64,000 bases of DNA, taken from NCBI RefSeq assembly GCF_006442815.1, contig NZ_VFVL01000030.1:1-64000 (forward strand). The letters are read 5' to 3'. Source of the DNA: Mesorhizobium sp. B2-4-3. Lineage in GTDB: Bacteria; Pseudomonadota; Alphaproteobacteria; Rhizobiales; Rhizobiaceae. Positions 44,626-53,072 of the stretch are shown one piece after another. A program made the position numbers and the translations under genes. Each line of letters starts with the position of its first letter. Position 1 is the first letter of the stretch. A model generated the notes under the pieces. The model had not been told where the DNA came from, ran no database searches, and saw nothing but the letters and a program-made list of their open reading frames with translations.

Positions 44626-44729
44626 GATTGGTTAACCATAAACCTGCATCGGCTGATTGCAAAGAGTCCGCCAACATGCCTTCTCGCTTTCGCACAGGCG
44701 AAAGGGTGGGTGTGCCGACGAGGCGCCTA

Positions 44730-44843
44730 GAGCCGGATGATTTCAGGTCGAATCGACCTGAAATCTGAATCCGTCTCTAAATCCAAGAGATAGAGCATGA
44801 TGTCGCCCGAAAACCGCCTCACACTTTTCGGCATCATGCTCTG
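44730..44843. repeat. D-family rhizobial intergenic repeat
   Basis: Two palindromes: atttcaggtcg-aat-cgacctgaaat (44740-44764, perfect) and agagcatgatg...catcatgctct (44792-44802 and 44832-44842). The second abuts the end of the next gene and could end its transcript. Confidence 0.85.
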
Positions 44844-44844
44844 A

Positions 44845-45483
44845 TCAGATTTCGACGAGATGATCGTCGAGTTCGTTGGTGTCGCCTTCCGTCACCGGGA
44901 AATGCTCGGCGAGCACCGCGCCGACCGTGCCGATGGCCTTGACGAAGCCGTCGGGCAGCCGGTCGTCGCCGGCATGTTTCGTCAGGTCGCGCACAACGCC
45001 GTCCCAGACATGCTGGCCGACTTTGGCATCGATGCCGGCGTCGGCGACGACCTCGGCATAGCGTTCGGCGATGGAGACGAAGATGAGCACGCCCGTGCGC
45101 GCCTGGGTGCGGTGGACGTTGCGGGCCAGGAACTGCTTCATCGCATTGGCGTGCGCCGCCTGATAGCGCAGCCCTCTCGGCACGAAATGAATGCGCAAGG
45201 CGGGCAGAAACCAGAGCAGGGCGAGCACCGAGGCCTGCGCCAGCACTTGTGCCAGGACGAAATGCGGCAGCCGGATGGTCAGCCACAAGCCCTCCAGCCC
45301 GTAGGCGACGGCAAGGCTGGCGATGAACAGGCCGATCGTCGTCGTGAACGCGGCCGGAAAGAAGTAGCCGTCGCTGGCTCGAGCGACGACGCAGTAGATC
45401 TCGCCGTCGGTCTTCAACTCGGCCGTCCGGATCGCCTCGGCGATACGGTCATGGTCTTCGGCGCTGATCGATCGCGTTGCCAT
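44845..45483 (-). CDS. TPM-domain membrane protein
   Basis: A 212-residue protein with the TPM domain (N-terminal ISAEDHDRIAEAIRTAELKTDGEIYCVVARAS in two parts, about 5-36) and two transmembrane helices (about 44-65 and 79-94), then a domain ending LRIHFVPRGLRYQAAHANAM. TPM proteins assist photosystem repair in plants; bacterial homologues often pair with LemA and YgcG-like proteins. It lies 6 bp after the YgcG-like gene, in one operon. Confidence 0.85.
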   Translation of the reverse strand: MATRSISAEDHDRIAEAIRTAELKTDGEIYCVVARASDGYFFPAAFTTTIGLFIASLAVAYGLEGLWLTIRLPHFVLAQVLAQASVLALLWFLPALRIHFVPRGLRYQAAHANAMKQFLARNVHRTQARTGVLIFVSIAERYAEVVADAGIDAKVGQHVWDGVVRDLTKHAGDDRLPDGFVKAIGTVGAVLAEHFPVTEGDTNELDDHLVEI

Positions 45484-45489
45484 GATGCC

Positions 45490-46299
45490 TCACCAGCTTC
45501 CCGAGGAGCCGCCGCCGCCGGACGAGCCGCCGCCGCCGGAAAACCCGCCGCCGCCTCCTCCCGAGGACCAGCCACCGCCGCCCGACGACCAGCCGCCGCC
45601 ACCCGACGAGGAGGATCGCCGGCCAGGCTCGAAAGTCATGCCGAGCCAGCGATAGCGGCCGGGTCCGATCTTCTGGCCGAAGATCGGCGGCAGCACCGTC
45701 ATCGCGATGCCGCCGAAGAAGATCAGCGCCCAGATGGTGATGAAAATGGCGAAGAACAGGTCATCGGAGTTGAACGGCGCCTGCTCGTTGCGCTTGCCGC
45801 GCGCTTCGAGCTCCTCCGGATTGCCCTCCAGCACCATGATCATGTCGTCGACGGCCTTGGTGATGCCGCCGGAGAAATCGCCGGCGCGGAAGGCCGGCAC
45901 CATGTCGTTCTCGATGATCAGCTTGGTGTGCAGGTCGGTCAGCGTGCCTTCCAGCCCGTAGCCGACCTCGATGCGCATCTTGCGGTCGTTGGGCGCGACC
46001 AAGAGCAGCGCGCCGTTGTTTTCCTTGGCCTGGCCGAGCTTCCAGAAGCGGAACAGCCGGTTGGCGTAAGGCTCGATCTCCTCGCCGCCGAGGCTGGGAA
46101 TGGTGGCGACGACGATCTGGTCCGAGCCCTTGGTTTCGAAGTCGGCGAGCTTTTGCGTCAGCGCCGCGCGCGTGCCGGCATCGATGATGCCGGCATTGTC
46201 GACGACGCGGCCGGTGAGCGCGGGAAGGTCGGCGGCAAGGGCGGCGAGGGGGAGGAGGAAGAGGGCGAGCAAAACACCGCCGAAGGCGCTCCGGCACAC
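45490..46299 (-). CDS. YgcG-like TPM-domain protein with Gly/Ser-rich tail
   Basis: A 269-residue protein if started at GTG 46299. A signal-like hydrophobic start (FGGVLLALFLLPLAALAADL) leads to the TPM domain (ALTGRVVDNAGIIDAGTRAAL...TIPSLGGEEIEPYA), one transmembrane helix about 195-218 (AIFITIWALIFFGGIAMTVL), and a Gly/Ser tail (SSSSGGGGWSSGGGG repeats). The start is uncertain: an E repeat lies at 46297-46455, and GTG 46299 with the G-rich SD-like agaggggg both fall in the repeat. No other in-frame ATG precedes the hydrophobic start within the gene body. Confidence 0.8.
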   Translation of the reverse strand: MCRSAFGGVLLALFLLPLAALAADLPALTGRVVDNAGIIDAGTRAALTQKLADFETKGSDQIVVATIPSLGGEEIEPYANRLFRFWKLGQAKENNGALLLVAPNDRKMRIEVGYGLEGTLTDLHTKLIIENDMVPAFRAGDFSGGITKAVDDMIMVLEGNPEELEARGKRNEQAPFNSDDLFFAIFITIWALIFFGGIAMTVLPPIFGQKIGPGRYRWLGMTFEPGRRSSSSGGGGWSSGGGGWSSGGGGGGFSGGGGSSGGGGSSGSW

Positions 46300-46455
46300 C
46301 CCCCTCTGGCCTGCCGGCCATCTCCCCCGCAAGGGGGGAGATTGACAGCTTCGTCGCCGGCTTTCTCTTTCAGAGGCTGAAAGTTGGCGAAAGCGCGGAT
46401 GACGGCTGATCTCCCCCCTTGCGGGGGAGATGTCCGGCAGGACAGAGGGGGGTGT
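46297..46455. repeat. E-family palindromic repeat (complete)
   Basis: Left arm cacccccctctggcctgccg...gcaaggggggagatt (46297-46342) and right arm gatctcccccctt...gtccggcaggacagaggggg (46408-46455) are reverse complements around a middle containing ggcgaaagc. It lies between lemA and the YgcG-like gene; matches E3 at 61.45 kb. Confidence 0.9.
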
Positions 46456-46502
46456 GAAGGAACTCAAGGCCTGCAAGCTCGATTAAATTTCAGCCGAGGC
46501 TC

Positions 46503-47150
46503 TCACCCGCCCTGCTTGGTGGTGCTCGTGCCGAAATCGACCTTTGGCACCTGCATCTTGTCTTCCTCGACGGTGAAGTTGGCAAACGGCTCGTTGCCGC
46601 GGAACCAGAAGGTCGCCCACAGCACGGAGGGGAAGGTCTTCAGCGTCAGATTGTAGTCCCTGACCGCCTGGATGTAGTCGCGCCGCGCCACCGCGATGCG
46701 GTTCTCGGTGCCTTCGAGCTGCGCCTGCAGCGCGAGAAAATTCTGGTTGGCCTTGAGGTCGGGATAGGCTTCCGACACCGCGATCAGTCGCGACAGCGCG
46801 CTGGTCAGGCCGGCCTGGGCATCCTGGAACTTCTTCAGCGCGTCCGGGTCCTTCAGCGTGTCCGGCGTCACGGTGATCTGCGTCGCCTTGGCGCGCGCCT
46901 GGACGACCGCGTCGAGCGTATCCTTTTCATGCGAGGCATAGCCCTTCACCGTCTCGACCAGGTTGGGGATCAGGTCGGAACGGCGCTGATACTGGTTGAG
47001 CACCTCGCTCCAGGCCGCATGGGCGTTCTCTTCCGCCGTCGGGATGGTGTTGTAGCCGCAGCCGGCAAGTAGCGGCAGCACGAAAGCCATCATCAGGAAG
47101 GCGGGCAGGCTGCGGAAGGGGGAAGCTAGTGAGAGGCGCTCGGCAATCAT
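46503..47150 (-). CDS. lemA: LemA family protein
   Basis: A 215-residue protein starting at ATG 47150 with agggacc upstream. The signal sequence includes PLLAGCGYN, a lipobox with Cys, so it may be a lipoprotein. The LemA domain follows: YNTIPTAEENAHAAWSEVLNQYQRRSDLIPNLVETVKGYA, then ALSRLIAVSEAYPDLKANQNFLALQ, in parts. LemA proteins are membrane-anchored helical bundles of unsettled function, usually with a TPM neighbour as here. Confidence 0.93.
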   Translation of the reverse strand: MIAERLSLASPFRSLPAFLMMAFVLPLLAGCGYNTIPTAEENAHAAWSEVLNQYQRRSDLIPNLVETVKGYASHEKDTLDAVVQARAKATQITVTPDTLKDPDALKKFQDAQAGLTSALSRLIAVSEAYPDLKANQNFLALQAQLEGTENRIAVARRDYIQAVRDYNLTLKTFPSVLWATFWFRGNEPFANFTVEEDKMQVPKVDFGTSTTKQGG

Positions 47151-47274
47151 GATTGGTCCCTCGACAGAAGTTGCATGCGAAGCATTACCACAATCCACGC
47201 GTAAGAAAATGCTCGGCTGACGACGCCGATTCCGGCGCGGGCGCGAGCCACTGTGACTAGCCGAGCGAACAGGA

Positions 47275-47365
47275 TTCCATCTCTGTTTGACGCAATTCCG
47301 GTCGGGAAGGCTACGGCGAAGTCGCCGAGTCTAAACGCTTCGCACTTTTCCTGGAATTGCTCTAA
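47275..47365 (+). repeat. A-family intergenic repeat
   Basis: ccatctctgtttgacgcaat, tccggtcgggaaggctacgg, then cttttcctggaattgctcta match the A repeat. It lies upstream of the gene at 47391. Confidence 0.85.
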
Positions 47366-47390
47366 GCTCCGGGCAGGAAAGGGCAATTGC

Positions 47391-47642
47391 ATGGCCGAGC
47401 GCCGGGACGACGAGACCGAATCGCGCCGCATCCTCGAACGCGTGGCGCGCGAGACGGCGCCGGGCGGCGCGTCGTTCATCGTCCGCACGGCGAAGGACGC
47501 GCGCGACCGTGTCACCGCCGCCGACGCCGACCGCGCCGATCCCATCGAATATTGGGGAACCCGCATTGGCCGAACGCTCGGTTTCGTCATTGCCATTGGG
47601 CTATTGGCCTGGCTGGTGTATGCCGCCACACGTGGCGGCTAG
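47391..47642 (+). CDS. Small single-TM protein of unknown function
   Basis: An 83-residue protein, start ATG 47391 with aggaaaggg upstream. It is charged and soluble at the N-terminus (MAERRDDETESRRILERVAR) and ends with one transmembrane helix (TLGFVIAIGLLAWLVYAATR). The conserved-looking DPIEYWGTRIGR precedes the helix. No family recognised; it lies 12 bp before pdxY and is probably in the same operon. Confidence 0.78.
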   Translation: MAERRDDETESRRILERVARETAPGGASFIVRTAKDARDRVTAADADRADPIEYWGTRIGRTLGFVIAIGLLAWLVYAATRGG

Positions 47643-47654
47643 GATTCAGATTCC

Positions 47655-48539
47655 ATGAATGCAGAAAAAACCGACGCGCCGCGCGCGGTCATCGTCATCT
47701 CCAGCCATGTCGCCCGCGGTTCGGTCGGCAACCGCGCCGCGGTCTTTGCGCTGGAGACGCTGGGTTTCCCGGTCTGGGCGGTGCCCACTGTCATCCTGCC
47801 CTGGCATCCGGGCCACAGCCGGGCCACGCGCATCGTGCCGCCGCTCGATCAGTTCAAGGCGCTGATGGCCGATCTCGAGCGGGCGCCGTGGCTGGGCGAG
47901 GTCAGGGCCGTGCTTTCGGGCTATCTCGGCGAGGCAGGCCAGGCGGAAGCCGTCGCTTCGCTGGTTGCCACCGTCAAGGAAAAGACGCCGAACGCGCTTT
48001 ACGTCTGCGACCCGGTGATGGGCGATTCCGGCGGGCTCTACGTGCCCGAGCCGACGGCCGTCGCCATGCGCGACAAATTGATGCCGATCGCCGATATCGC
48101 GACGCCGAACCGCTATGAGCTGGAATGGATGGCGGGCGCGCCGCTGCCCGACATCAAGGCGGTGACGGCGGCCGCGCTTCATGCCGGTCCTTCGACCATG
48201 CTGGTGACCTCGGCGCCCGCCATGATGGCGGGCGGCACCGGCAATTTCCTGCTCGACGGCAGCCAGGCGCTGCTTGCCGAGCACCGCGTGATCGAGAGGC
48301 CGCCGAATGGGCTCGGCGACTTGACCGCCGCCGTCTATCTGGCGCGCGTTCTCTCCGGCCAGGCGCCGGTCAAGGCGCTGCAATCGACCACCGCCGCCGT
48401 CTACGAGATCCTCGCCCGCACCGCGAAGCGCGGCGGCGACGAGCTGCAGCTCGAAACCGACGCGCAGAGCCTGTCGCACCCCATGGCCATGGTGCAGTTG
48501 CGCCATCTCCTGCATCCCGGGCGGGACAAGCGGGCGTGA
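47655..48539 (+). CDS. pdxY: Pyridoxal kinase
   Basis: A 294-residue PfkB-fold kinase that phosphorylates pyridoxal to PLP for salvage. Present are SSHVARGSVGNRAAVFALET (substrate loop), VWAVPTVILPWHPGH, VCDPVMGDSGGLYVPEP and the anion-hole PPNGLGDLTAAVYLARVLSG with the catalytic Asp. The stop overlaps the DUF429 start (GTGA). PdxY versus PdxK cannot be fully separated, but length and motifs fit PdxY. Confidence 0.93.
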   Translation: MNAEKTDAPRAVIVISSHVARGSVGNRAAVFALETLGFPVWAVPTVILPWHPGHSRATRIVPPLDQFKALMADLERAPWLGEVRAVLSGYLGEAGQAEAVASLVATVKEKTPNALYVCDPVMGDSGGLYVPEPTAVAMRDKLMPIADIATPNRYELEWMAGAPLPDIKAVTAAALHAGPSTMLVTSAPAMMAGGTGNFLLDGSQALLAEHRVIERPPNGLGDLTAAVYLARVLSGQAPVKALQSTTAAVYEILARTAKRGGDELQLETDAQSLSHPMAMVQLRHLLHPGRDKRA

Positions 48540-49300
48540 CGCCAGACGGCGGCCTGGCCGGTGTCGACGGCTGCAAGGCCGGCTGGATCGCCGTCCACCG
48601 CGAGCTGGACAAACCGCCATCGGTATCGGTCTTCCCGAGCTTCCAGTCGCTGCTCGACGCGCTGCCGAATGCCACCGTCGCCGTCGACATGCCGATCGGC
48701 CTGCCGGATTTTTCGCGCAAGGGCGGCCGCGGGCCGGAAGCGCTGGTGCGGCCTTTGCTTGGGGCACGGCAATCGAGCGTGTTCGCCATTCCCTCGCGGG
48801 CGGCGCTCTATGCCGATACCAGCGACTTCACCACGATCGAGGCCTGGCATGCGGCGCACCGGCTGGCAAGCGCGGTGGCATTGGCTACCTCGGATCCGCC
48901 GCGCGGCGTTTCCATCCAGGCCTTCGGCATTTTTTCGAAGATCCGCGAGATCGACCAGCTGTTGATCTCGCGGCCCGATTTGCGCGGCCGGGTGTTCGAA
49001 TCGCATCCGGAAATGGCGTTCTGCCAGCTGAATGGCGGCACGGCGATGGCGCTGCCGAAGAAGATCAAGGGAGCGGTCAACCCGGCCGGCATGAAGGAGC
49101 GCAAGGCGCTGCTTTGCCGGCATGGCTACGAGAAAGCCTTCCTCGACCAGGCAGCGCCACGCGGCGCGGCGAGCGACGATTTCCTCGACGCGGCGGCCAT
49201 GATGCTGATTGCCGGGCGGATCGCCGGCGGCGAGGCGCGGCCGTCGCCCGATCCGCCGCCGACCGACCGCTTCGGCATCCCCGTTGCCATCTGGGCGTGA
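48536..49300 (+). CDS. DUF429 protein (predicted RNase-H-fold)
   Basis: A 254-residue DUF429 protein starting at GTG 48536, overlapping pdxY (GTGA). It has the fold-typical start GLAGVDGCKAGWIAVHREL, acidic VAVDMPIGLPDFSRKGGR, VFESHPEMAFCQLNGGTAMA and DDFLDAAAMMLIAGRI, with the Asp/Glu layout of an RNase-H-like nuclease. Function is not known. Transcribed with pdxY. Confidence 0.87.
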   Translation: MTPDGGLAGVDGCKAGWIAVHRELDKPPSVSVFPSFQSLLDALPNATVAVDMPIGLPDFSRKGGRGPEALVRPLLGARQSSVFAIPSRAALYADTSDFTTIEAWHAAHRLASAVALATSDPPRGVSIQAFGIFSKIREIDQLLISRPDLRGRVFESHPEMAFCQLNGGTAMALPKKIKGAVNPAGMKERKALLCRHGYEKAFLDQAAPRGAASDDFLDAAAMMLIAGRIAGGEARPSPDPPPTDRFGIPVAIWA

Positions 49301-49383
49301 CGCATATCGGGCCGAGCATGATTGCCGCAACGATTGCGACGCAGCGATCCGCAATTCGGCATTGCCCGCGACCGGCTTTTGCC

Positions 49384-49442
49384 GCTAGAGCCTTTTTCGA
49401 TCGCAACGAGCTGCCGCCCCCAAGCCCCGGAAAGGCTCTAGC
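49384..49442. repeat. Perfect 12-bp inverted repeat before the carbonic anhydrase gene
   Basis: gctagagccttt (49384-49395) and aaaggctctagc (49431-49442) are exact reverse complements around a 35-bp centre, ending just before the carbonic anhydrase start. It may regulate or terminate upstream transcription, or be a small repeat element. Confidence 0.75.
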
Positions 49443-49447
49443 CGCCC

Positions 49448-50089
49448 ATGCCTCACCTCCCCGAGCACCTGCTGAACGGCTATCGCAACTTCATGACCGG
49501 TCGCTATCCTACCGAAAGCGGGCGCTACCGCTCGCTGGCGCGCGAAGGCCAGGCGCCGGAGACGATGATCGTCGCCTGCTGCGATTCCCGCTCCGCCCCG
49601 GAAGCGATCTTCGATGCCGGGCCGGGCGAGCTCTTCGTGCTGCGCAATGTCGGCAATCTGGTGCCGCCCTATGAGCCGGACGGCGAGTTCCATTCGACCT
49701 CGGCCGCGCTCGAATTCGCCGTGCAGAGCCTCAAGGTGAAGAACATCGTGGTGATGGGCCATGGCCGTTGCGGCGGCATTCGCGCCGCGCTCGACACCAA
49801 TGCGGCGCCGCTGTCGCCCGGCGACTTCATCGGCAAATGGATGAGCCTGATCGCGCCGGCTGCCGAGACGGTGGCCGCCAGCACGATGATGACGGCAACG
49901 GAGCGCCAGACGGCGCTCGAGCGCATCTCGATCCGCTATTCGATCGCCAATCTGAGGACCTTTCCCTGCGTCTCGATCCTCGAAGGCAAGGGACGGCTCT
50001 CGCTGCACGGCGCCTGGTTCGACATCTCGACCGGGGAGCTGTGGTTGATGAACAAGGACACCGGCGATTTCGAGCGGCCGGAGCTATGA
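49448..50089 (+). CDS. Beta-class carbonic anhydrase
   Basis: A 213-residue zinc enzyme interconverting CO2 and bicarbonate. Zinc ligands are Cys44 (VACCDSRSAP, with Asp46 and Arg48 forming the C-x-D-x-R dyad), His105 and Cys108 (VVMGHGRCGG). Length and ligand spacing are normal. It begins 6 bp after a perfect 12-bp inverted repeat and ends 10 bp before the NTF2-like gene, probably co-transcribed. Confidence 0.95.
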   Translation: MPHLPEHLLNGYRNFMTGRYPTESGRYRSLAREGQAPETMIVACCDSRSAPEAIFDAGPGELFVLRNVGNLVPPYEPDGEFHSTSAALEFAVQSLKVKNIVVMGHGRCGGIRAALDTNAAPLSPGDFIGKWMSLIAPAAETVAASTMMTATERQTALERISIRYSIANLRTFPCVSILEGKGRLSLHGAWFDISTGELWLMNKDTGDFERPEL

Positions 50090-50099
50090 CGGAGGGATA

Positions 50100-50516
50100 A
50101 TGCCCCGGAGCCGGTGGAAGGTCTTTCTCGCGGCGGCGCTGCTCATATCCTCGCTCGTCCGCGCCAGCGCCGACGACGGCGCCATCATCGACCGCTGGTA
50201 TTCGGCGCTGCTCGCCGCCGACCGCACCGAGCTTTCCGAATTGCTTGCCGACGACGTGCGCATGAAGCTGGACGATATCGGCGTCGTGCAGACGAAGCAG
50301 GATTTCATCGCCTCGATCGACGAATGGCAGAGCGCGGTGGCGGGCGCCGCGATCCGTCATCGCATCGAAAGGAGCGAGAACGGCGAGACCACGGTGCTCG
50401 CCTGCTACGACTTCCCCAGCAATGACACGCTGATGCGCGAGACCTTCACCGTCGCCGGCGGCCGCATCGTCGCCAGCACCCAGACGGCGGTGGCGCAGGA
50501 CTGCAGCGCCTATTAA
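50100..50516 (+). CDS. Secreted NTF2-like (SnoaL-type) protein
   Basis: A 138-residue protein with a signal peptide (FLAAALLISSLVRASA) and a single NTF2-like domain (IIDRWYSALLAADRTELSEL, then MLADDVRMKLDDIGVVQTKQ in part). Such folds bind small molecules or act as isomerase-like enzymes; no catalytic residues can be assigned. The SD ggaggg is close to the ATG. It lies immediately after the carbonic anhydrase. Confidence 0.8.
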   Translation: MPRSRWKVFLAAALLISSLVRASADDGAIIDRWYSALLAADRTELSELLADDVRMKLDDIGVVQTKQDFIASIDEWQSAVAGAAIRHRIERSENGETTVLACYDFPSNDTLMRETFTVAGGRIVASTQTAVAQDCSAY

Positions 50517-50521
50517 CGTTT

Positions 50522-50798
50522 GCGTTGGTGGGTCGCATGCCTTGGCGATTGGCCGAAACGCCCGTCTCTTCGTCATCCATGGGCGGAGCAAGGAGCGAAG
50601 CGACGCCGCGCAGACCCGAGGATCCATTCCGTGACATACGAGCGTCGCAACGGTGCAGAATTTTGCTCCGCTGCACCTTTAGGCTGAGGTCACGGAATGG
50701 ATCCTCGGGTCTCCGCGTCCGCTTCGCTCCCGCTCCGCCCGTGGATGACGAGGTTGAGAGGCTTCAGCCAATCTCCAGCGGTTGCGATGAACCAGCGC
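50522..50798. repeat. G-B-H mosaic repeat, empty B form
   Basis: G module at 50522-50570 (gcatgccttggcgattggcc), B palindrome at 50571-50750 (arms cgtcatccatgggcggagca...; centre gtgcagaattttgctccgctgcac, a perfect inverted hexamer pair), and H module to 50798 (ggcttcagccaatctccagc). The same order G-B-H is at the end of the window. No gene is seen from 50517 to 50943. Confidence 0.9.
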
Positions 50799-50843
50799 GT
50801 TTCACCGTTTCACGGAAATCGGCGAGCCGCCTTATCCCTTGAA
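50798..50843 (+). repeat. A-family repeat, 5' part only
   Basis: gcgtttcaccgtttcacgga followed by gccgccttatccctt is the first part of the A repeat; it then ends abruptly. Confidence 0.75.
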
Positions 50844-50943
50844 TGCTCGTAAGGCGAATCCTGAAACGACCCTTGTTGCACGCTGCGCGGCATCGCCCTA
50901 CATCCGAGGCAGCCCGCCTCCAAATCAGCCCACCGGAACAATC

Positions 50944-52998
50944 ATGTCATCTTCAAAAACCGTCGATCTCGCCGCCCATCCGCTGACCGTCTGGCAGGGG
51001 CCGCTCGGCCTGCCGGATTTCTCGCGCATCAGCGACAATGATTTCGGGCCTGTCTTCGATGCGGCGCTCGAGGCGCACCAGGCCGAGATCGACGCGATCG
51101 CCGGCAACAGCGAGACGCCGACCGTCGAGAACACGCTGGCAGCGCTCGAACTCGCGGGTGAGGCGCTCGACCATGTATCGTCAATCTTCTGGTGCCGCGC
51201 CGGCGCCCACACCAACGACACGATCCAGGCGATGGAGCGCGAGGTTTCGCCAAAGATGTCGCGACATTTCTCGGCGATCTCGATGAACGAAAAACTGTTT
51301 GCCCGCATCGACGACCTCTACCAGCGGCGCGACAGCCTGAAGCTCGATGCCGAAACGCTGCGCGTGCTGGAAAAGACCTGGAAAGGCTTTGTCCGGTCGG
51401 GCGCCAAGCTCGACGCCGAAGGCAAGAAACGGCTCGCGGCCATCAATGAGGAGCTTTCCTCGCTCGGCACCAAATTCGGCCAGAACGTGCTGGCCGACGA
51501 GCGCGACTGGGCTTTGTTCCTCGATGAAGCCGATCTCGCCGGCCTGCCCGATTTCCTGAAGAGCGCCATGGCCGAAGCGGCCGAGATCCGCGGCCAGAAG
51601 GGCCGCTATGCGGTGACGTTGTCGCGCTCGATCTACGAGCCGTTCTCGACCTTTTCCGAGCGCCGCGACCTGCGCGAGATCGCTTTTCGCGCCTTCATCA
51701 TGCGCGGCCAGAATGGCGGCGCCACCGACAATACGGATGTGGTGCGCGACATGCTGAAGCTGCGCGCCGAGAAGGCCAAGCTGCTCGGCTACGGCTCCTT
51801 CGCGGCGCTCAAGCTCGACGACACGATGGCAAAGACGCCGAAGGCCGTGCACGCGCTGCTCGATCCGGTCTGGGAAAAGGCGCTGGAGAAAGCGGCGGCT
51901 GACCAGAAGGAGCTGGAGCGGCTGGCCGCGGAAGCCGGCAGCAACGAAAAATTCGCGGCCTGGGATTGGCGCTTCTACCAGGAGAAGCTGCGCGCCGAGA
52001 AATTCGCCTTCGACGAGGCGGAGCTGAAGCCTTACCTGCAGCTCGAACGCGTCATCGAAGCCTGCTTCGACGTCGCCACGAGATTGTTCGGCATCACATT
52101 CGAGGAGAAGAAGGGCATCGCCGCCTGGCATCCCGACGCGCGAGTTTTCGTGGTCAAGAATGCCGACGGCAGCGAGCGCGGCCTGTTCCTGGCCGACTAT
52201 TTCGCGCGGCCCTCAAAGCGCTCCGGCGCCTGGATGAGCGCGCTTCGGTCCGGTCACAAGCTCGGCGACGGTGCCCAGCCAGTGATCTACAACATCATGA
52301 ATTTCGCCAAGCCGCCGGCCGGCGAGGCAGCGCTTCTGTCGGTCGATGAGGCCAAGACGCTGTTCCACGAGTTCGGTCATGCGCTGCACGGCATGCTGAC
52401 CGAGGTGACCTGGCCGTCGGTCTCCGGCACATCGGTCAGCCGCGATTTCGTCGAGCTGCCCTCGCAGCTCTACGAGCATTGGCTGACGGTGCCGGCGGTG
52501 CTGGAAAAGCATGCGCTGCATGTCAAGACAGGCAAGCCGATGCCGAAGGCGCTGCTCGACAAGATGCTCGCCGCCCGCACCTTCGGCGCCGGCTTCGCGA
52601 CCGTCGAGTTCACCGCCTCGGCGCTGATCGACATGGCTTATCACGCGCGATCCGACGCGCCCGCCGAACCGCTTCGCTACGAGGCAGAGACGCTCGAAAA
52701 GCTGCATATGCCCGACACGATCGCGATGCGTCACCGCACCCCGCATTTCGGCCATGTCTTCGCCGGCGACGGCTATTCAGCCGGCTACTATTCCTACATG
52801 TGGTCGGAAGTGCTCGACGCCGATGCCTTCTCGGCTTTCGAGGAGACGGGCGATCCCTTCAACCCGGCGCTCGCCGAGCGGCTGCGGAAGAACATCTATG
52901 CCGCGGGTGGGTCCAAGGATCCGGAGGAGCTCTACACGGCGTTTCGGGGCAAGATGCCCTCGCCGGAAGCGATGATGGCGAAGCGCGGGCTGGTGTGA
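50944..52998 (+). CDS. M3-family oligopeptidase (Dcp/OpdA type)
   Basis: A 684-residue cytosolic zinc metallopeptidase starting at ATG 50944 (MSSSKTVDLAAHPLTVWQGP). The zinc motif H-E-x2-H is in AKTLFHEFGHALHGMLTE, with the third ligand Glu in VELPSQLYEHW, and GYSAGYYSYMWSEVLDADAF near the end. M3 enzymes trim peptides and cleaved signal peptides. The frame is open to 50839, but that part is a repeat. Ends in an E repeat. Confidence 0.93.
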   Translation: MSSSKTVDLAAHPLTVWQGPLGLPDFSRISDNDFGPVFDAALEAHQAEIDAIAGNSETPTVENTLAALELAGEALDHVSSIFWCRAGAHTNDTIQAMEREVSPKMSRHFSAISMNEKLFARIDDLYQRRDSLKLDAETLRVLEKTWKGFVRSGAKLDAEGKKRLAAINEELSSLGTKFGQNVLADERDWALFLDEADLAGLPDFLKSAMAEAAEIRGQKGRYAVTLSRSIYEPFSTFSERRDLREIAFRAFIMRGQNGGATDNTDVVRDMLKLRAEKAKLLGYGSFAALKLDDTMAKTPKAVHALLDPVWEKALEKAAADQKELERLAAEAGSNEKFAAWDWRFYQEKLRAEKFAFDEAELKPYLQLERVIEACFDVATRLFGITFEEKKGIAAWHPDARVFVVKNADGSERGLFLADYFARPSKRSGAWMSALRSGHKLGDGAQPVIYNIMNFAKPPAGEAALLSVDEAKTLFHEFGHALHGMLTEVTWPSVSGTSVSRDFVELPSQLYEHWLTVPAVLEKHALHVKTGKPMPKALLDKMLAARTFGAGFATVEFTASALIDMAYHARSDAPAEPLRYEAETLEKLHMPDTIAMRHRTPHFGHVFAGDGYSAGYYSYMWSEVLDADAFSAFEETGDPFNPALAERLRKNIYAAGGSKDPEELYTAFRGKMPSPEAMMAKRGLV

Positions 52999-53002
52999 TT
53001 GG

Positions 53003-53061
53003 CTAATCTCCCCCCTCGTGGGGGAGATGGCCGGCAGGCCAGAGGGGGGCGCTGTCCCGGC
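53003..53061. repeat. E-family half element, left side of the GIY-YIG locus
   Basis: aatctcccccctcgtggggg, then gatggccggcaggccagagg, then ggggcgctgtcccgg; the reverse complement of 53592-53650. Its orientation relative to the partner is opposite to that in the complete E elements at 46.30 and 61.45 kb. Confidence 0.88.
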
Positions 53062-53072
53062 AGCCCATCCTT

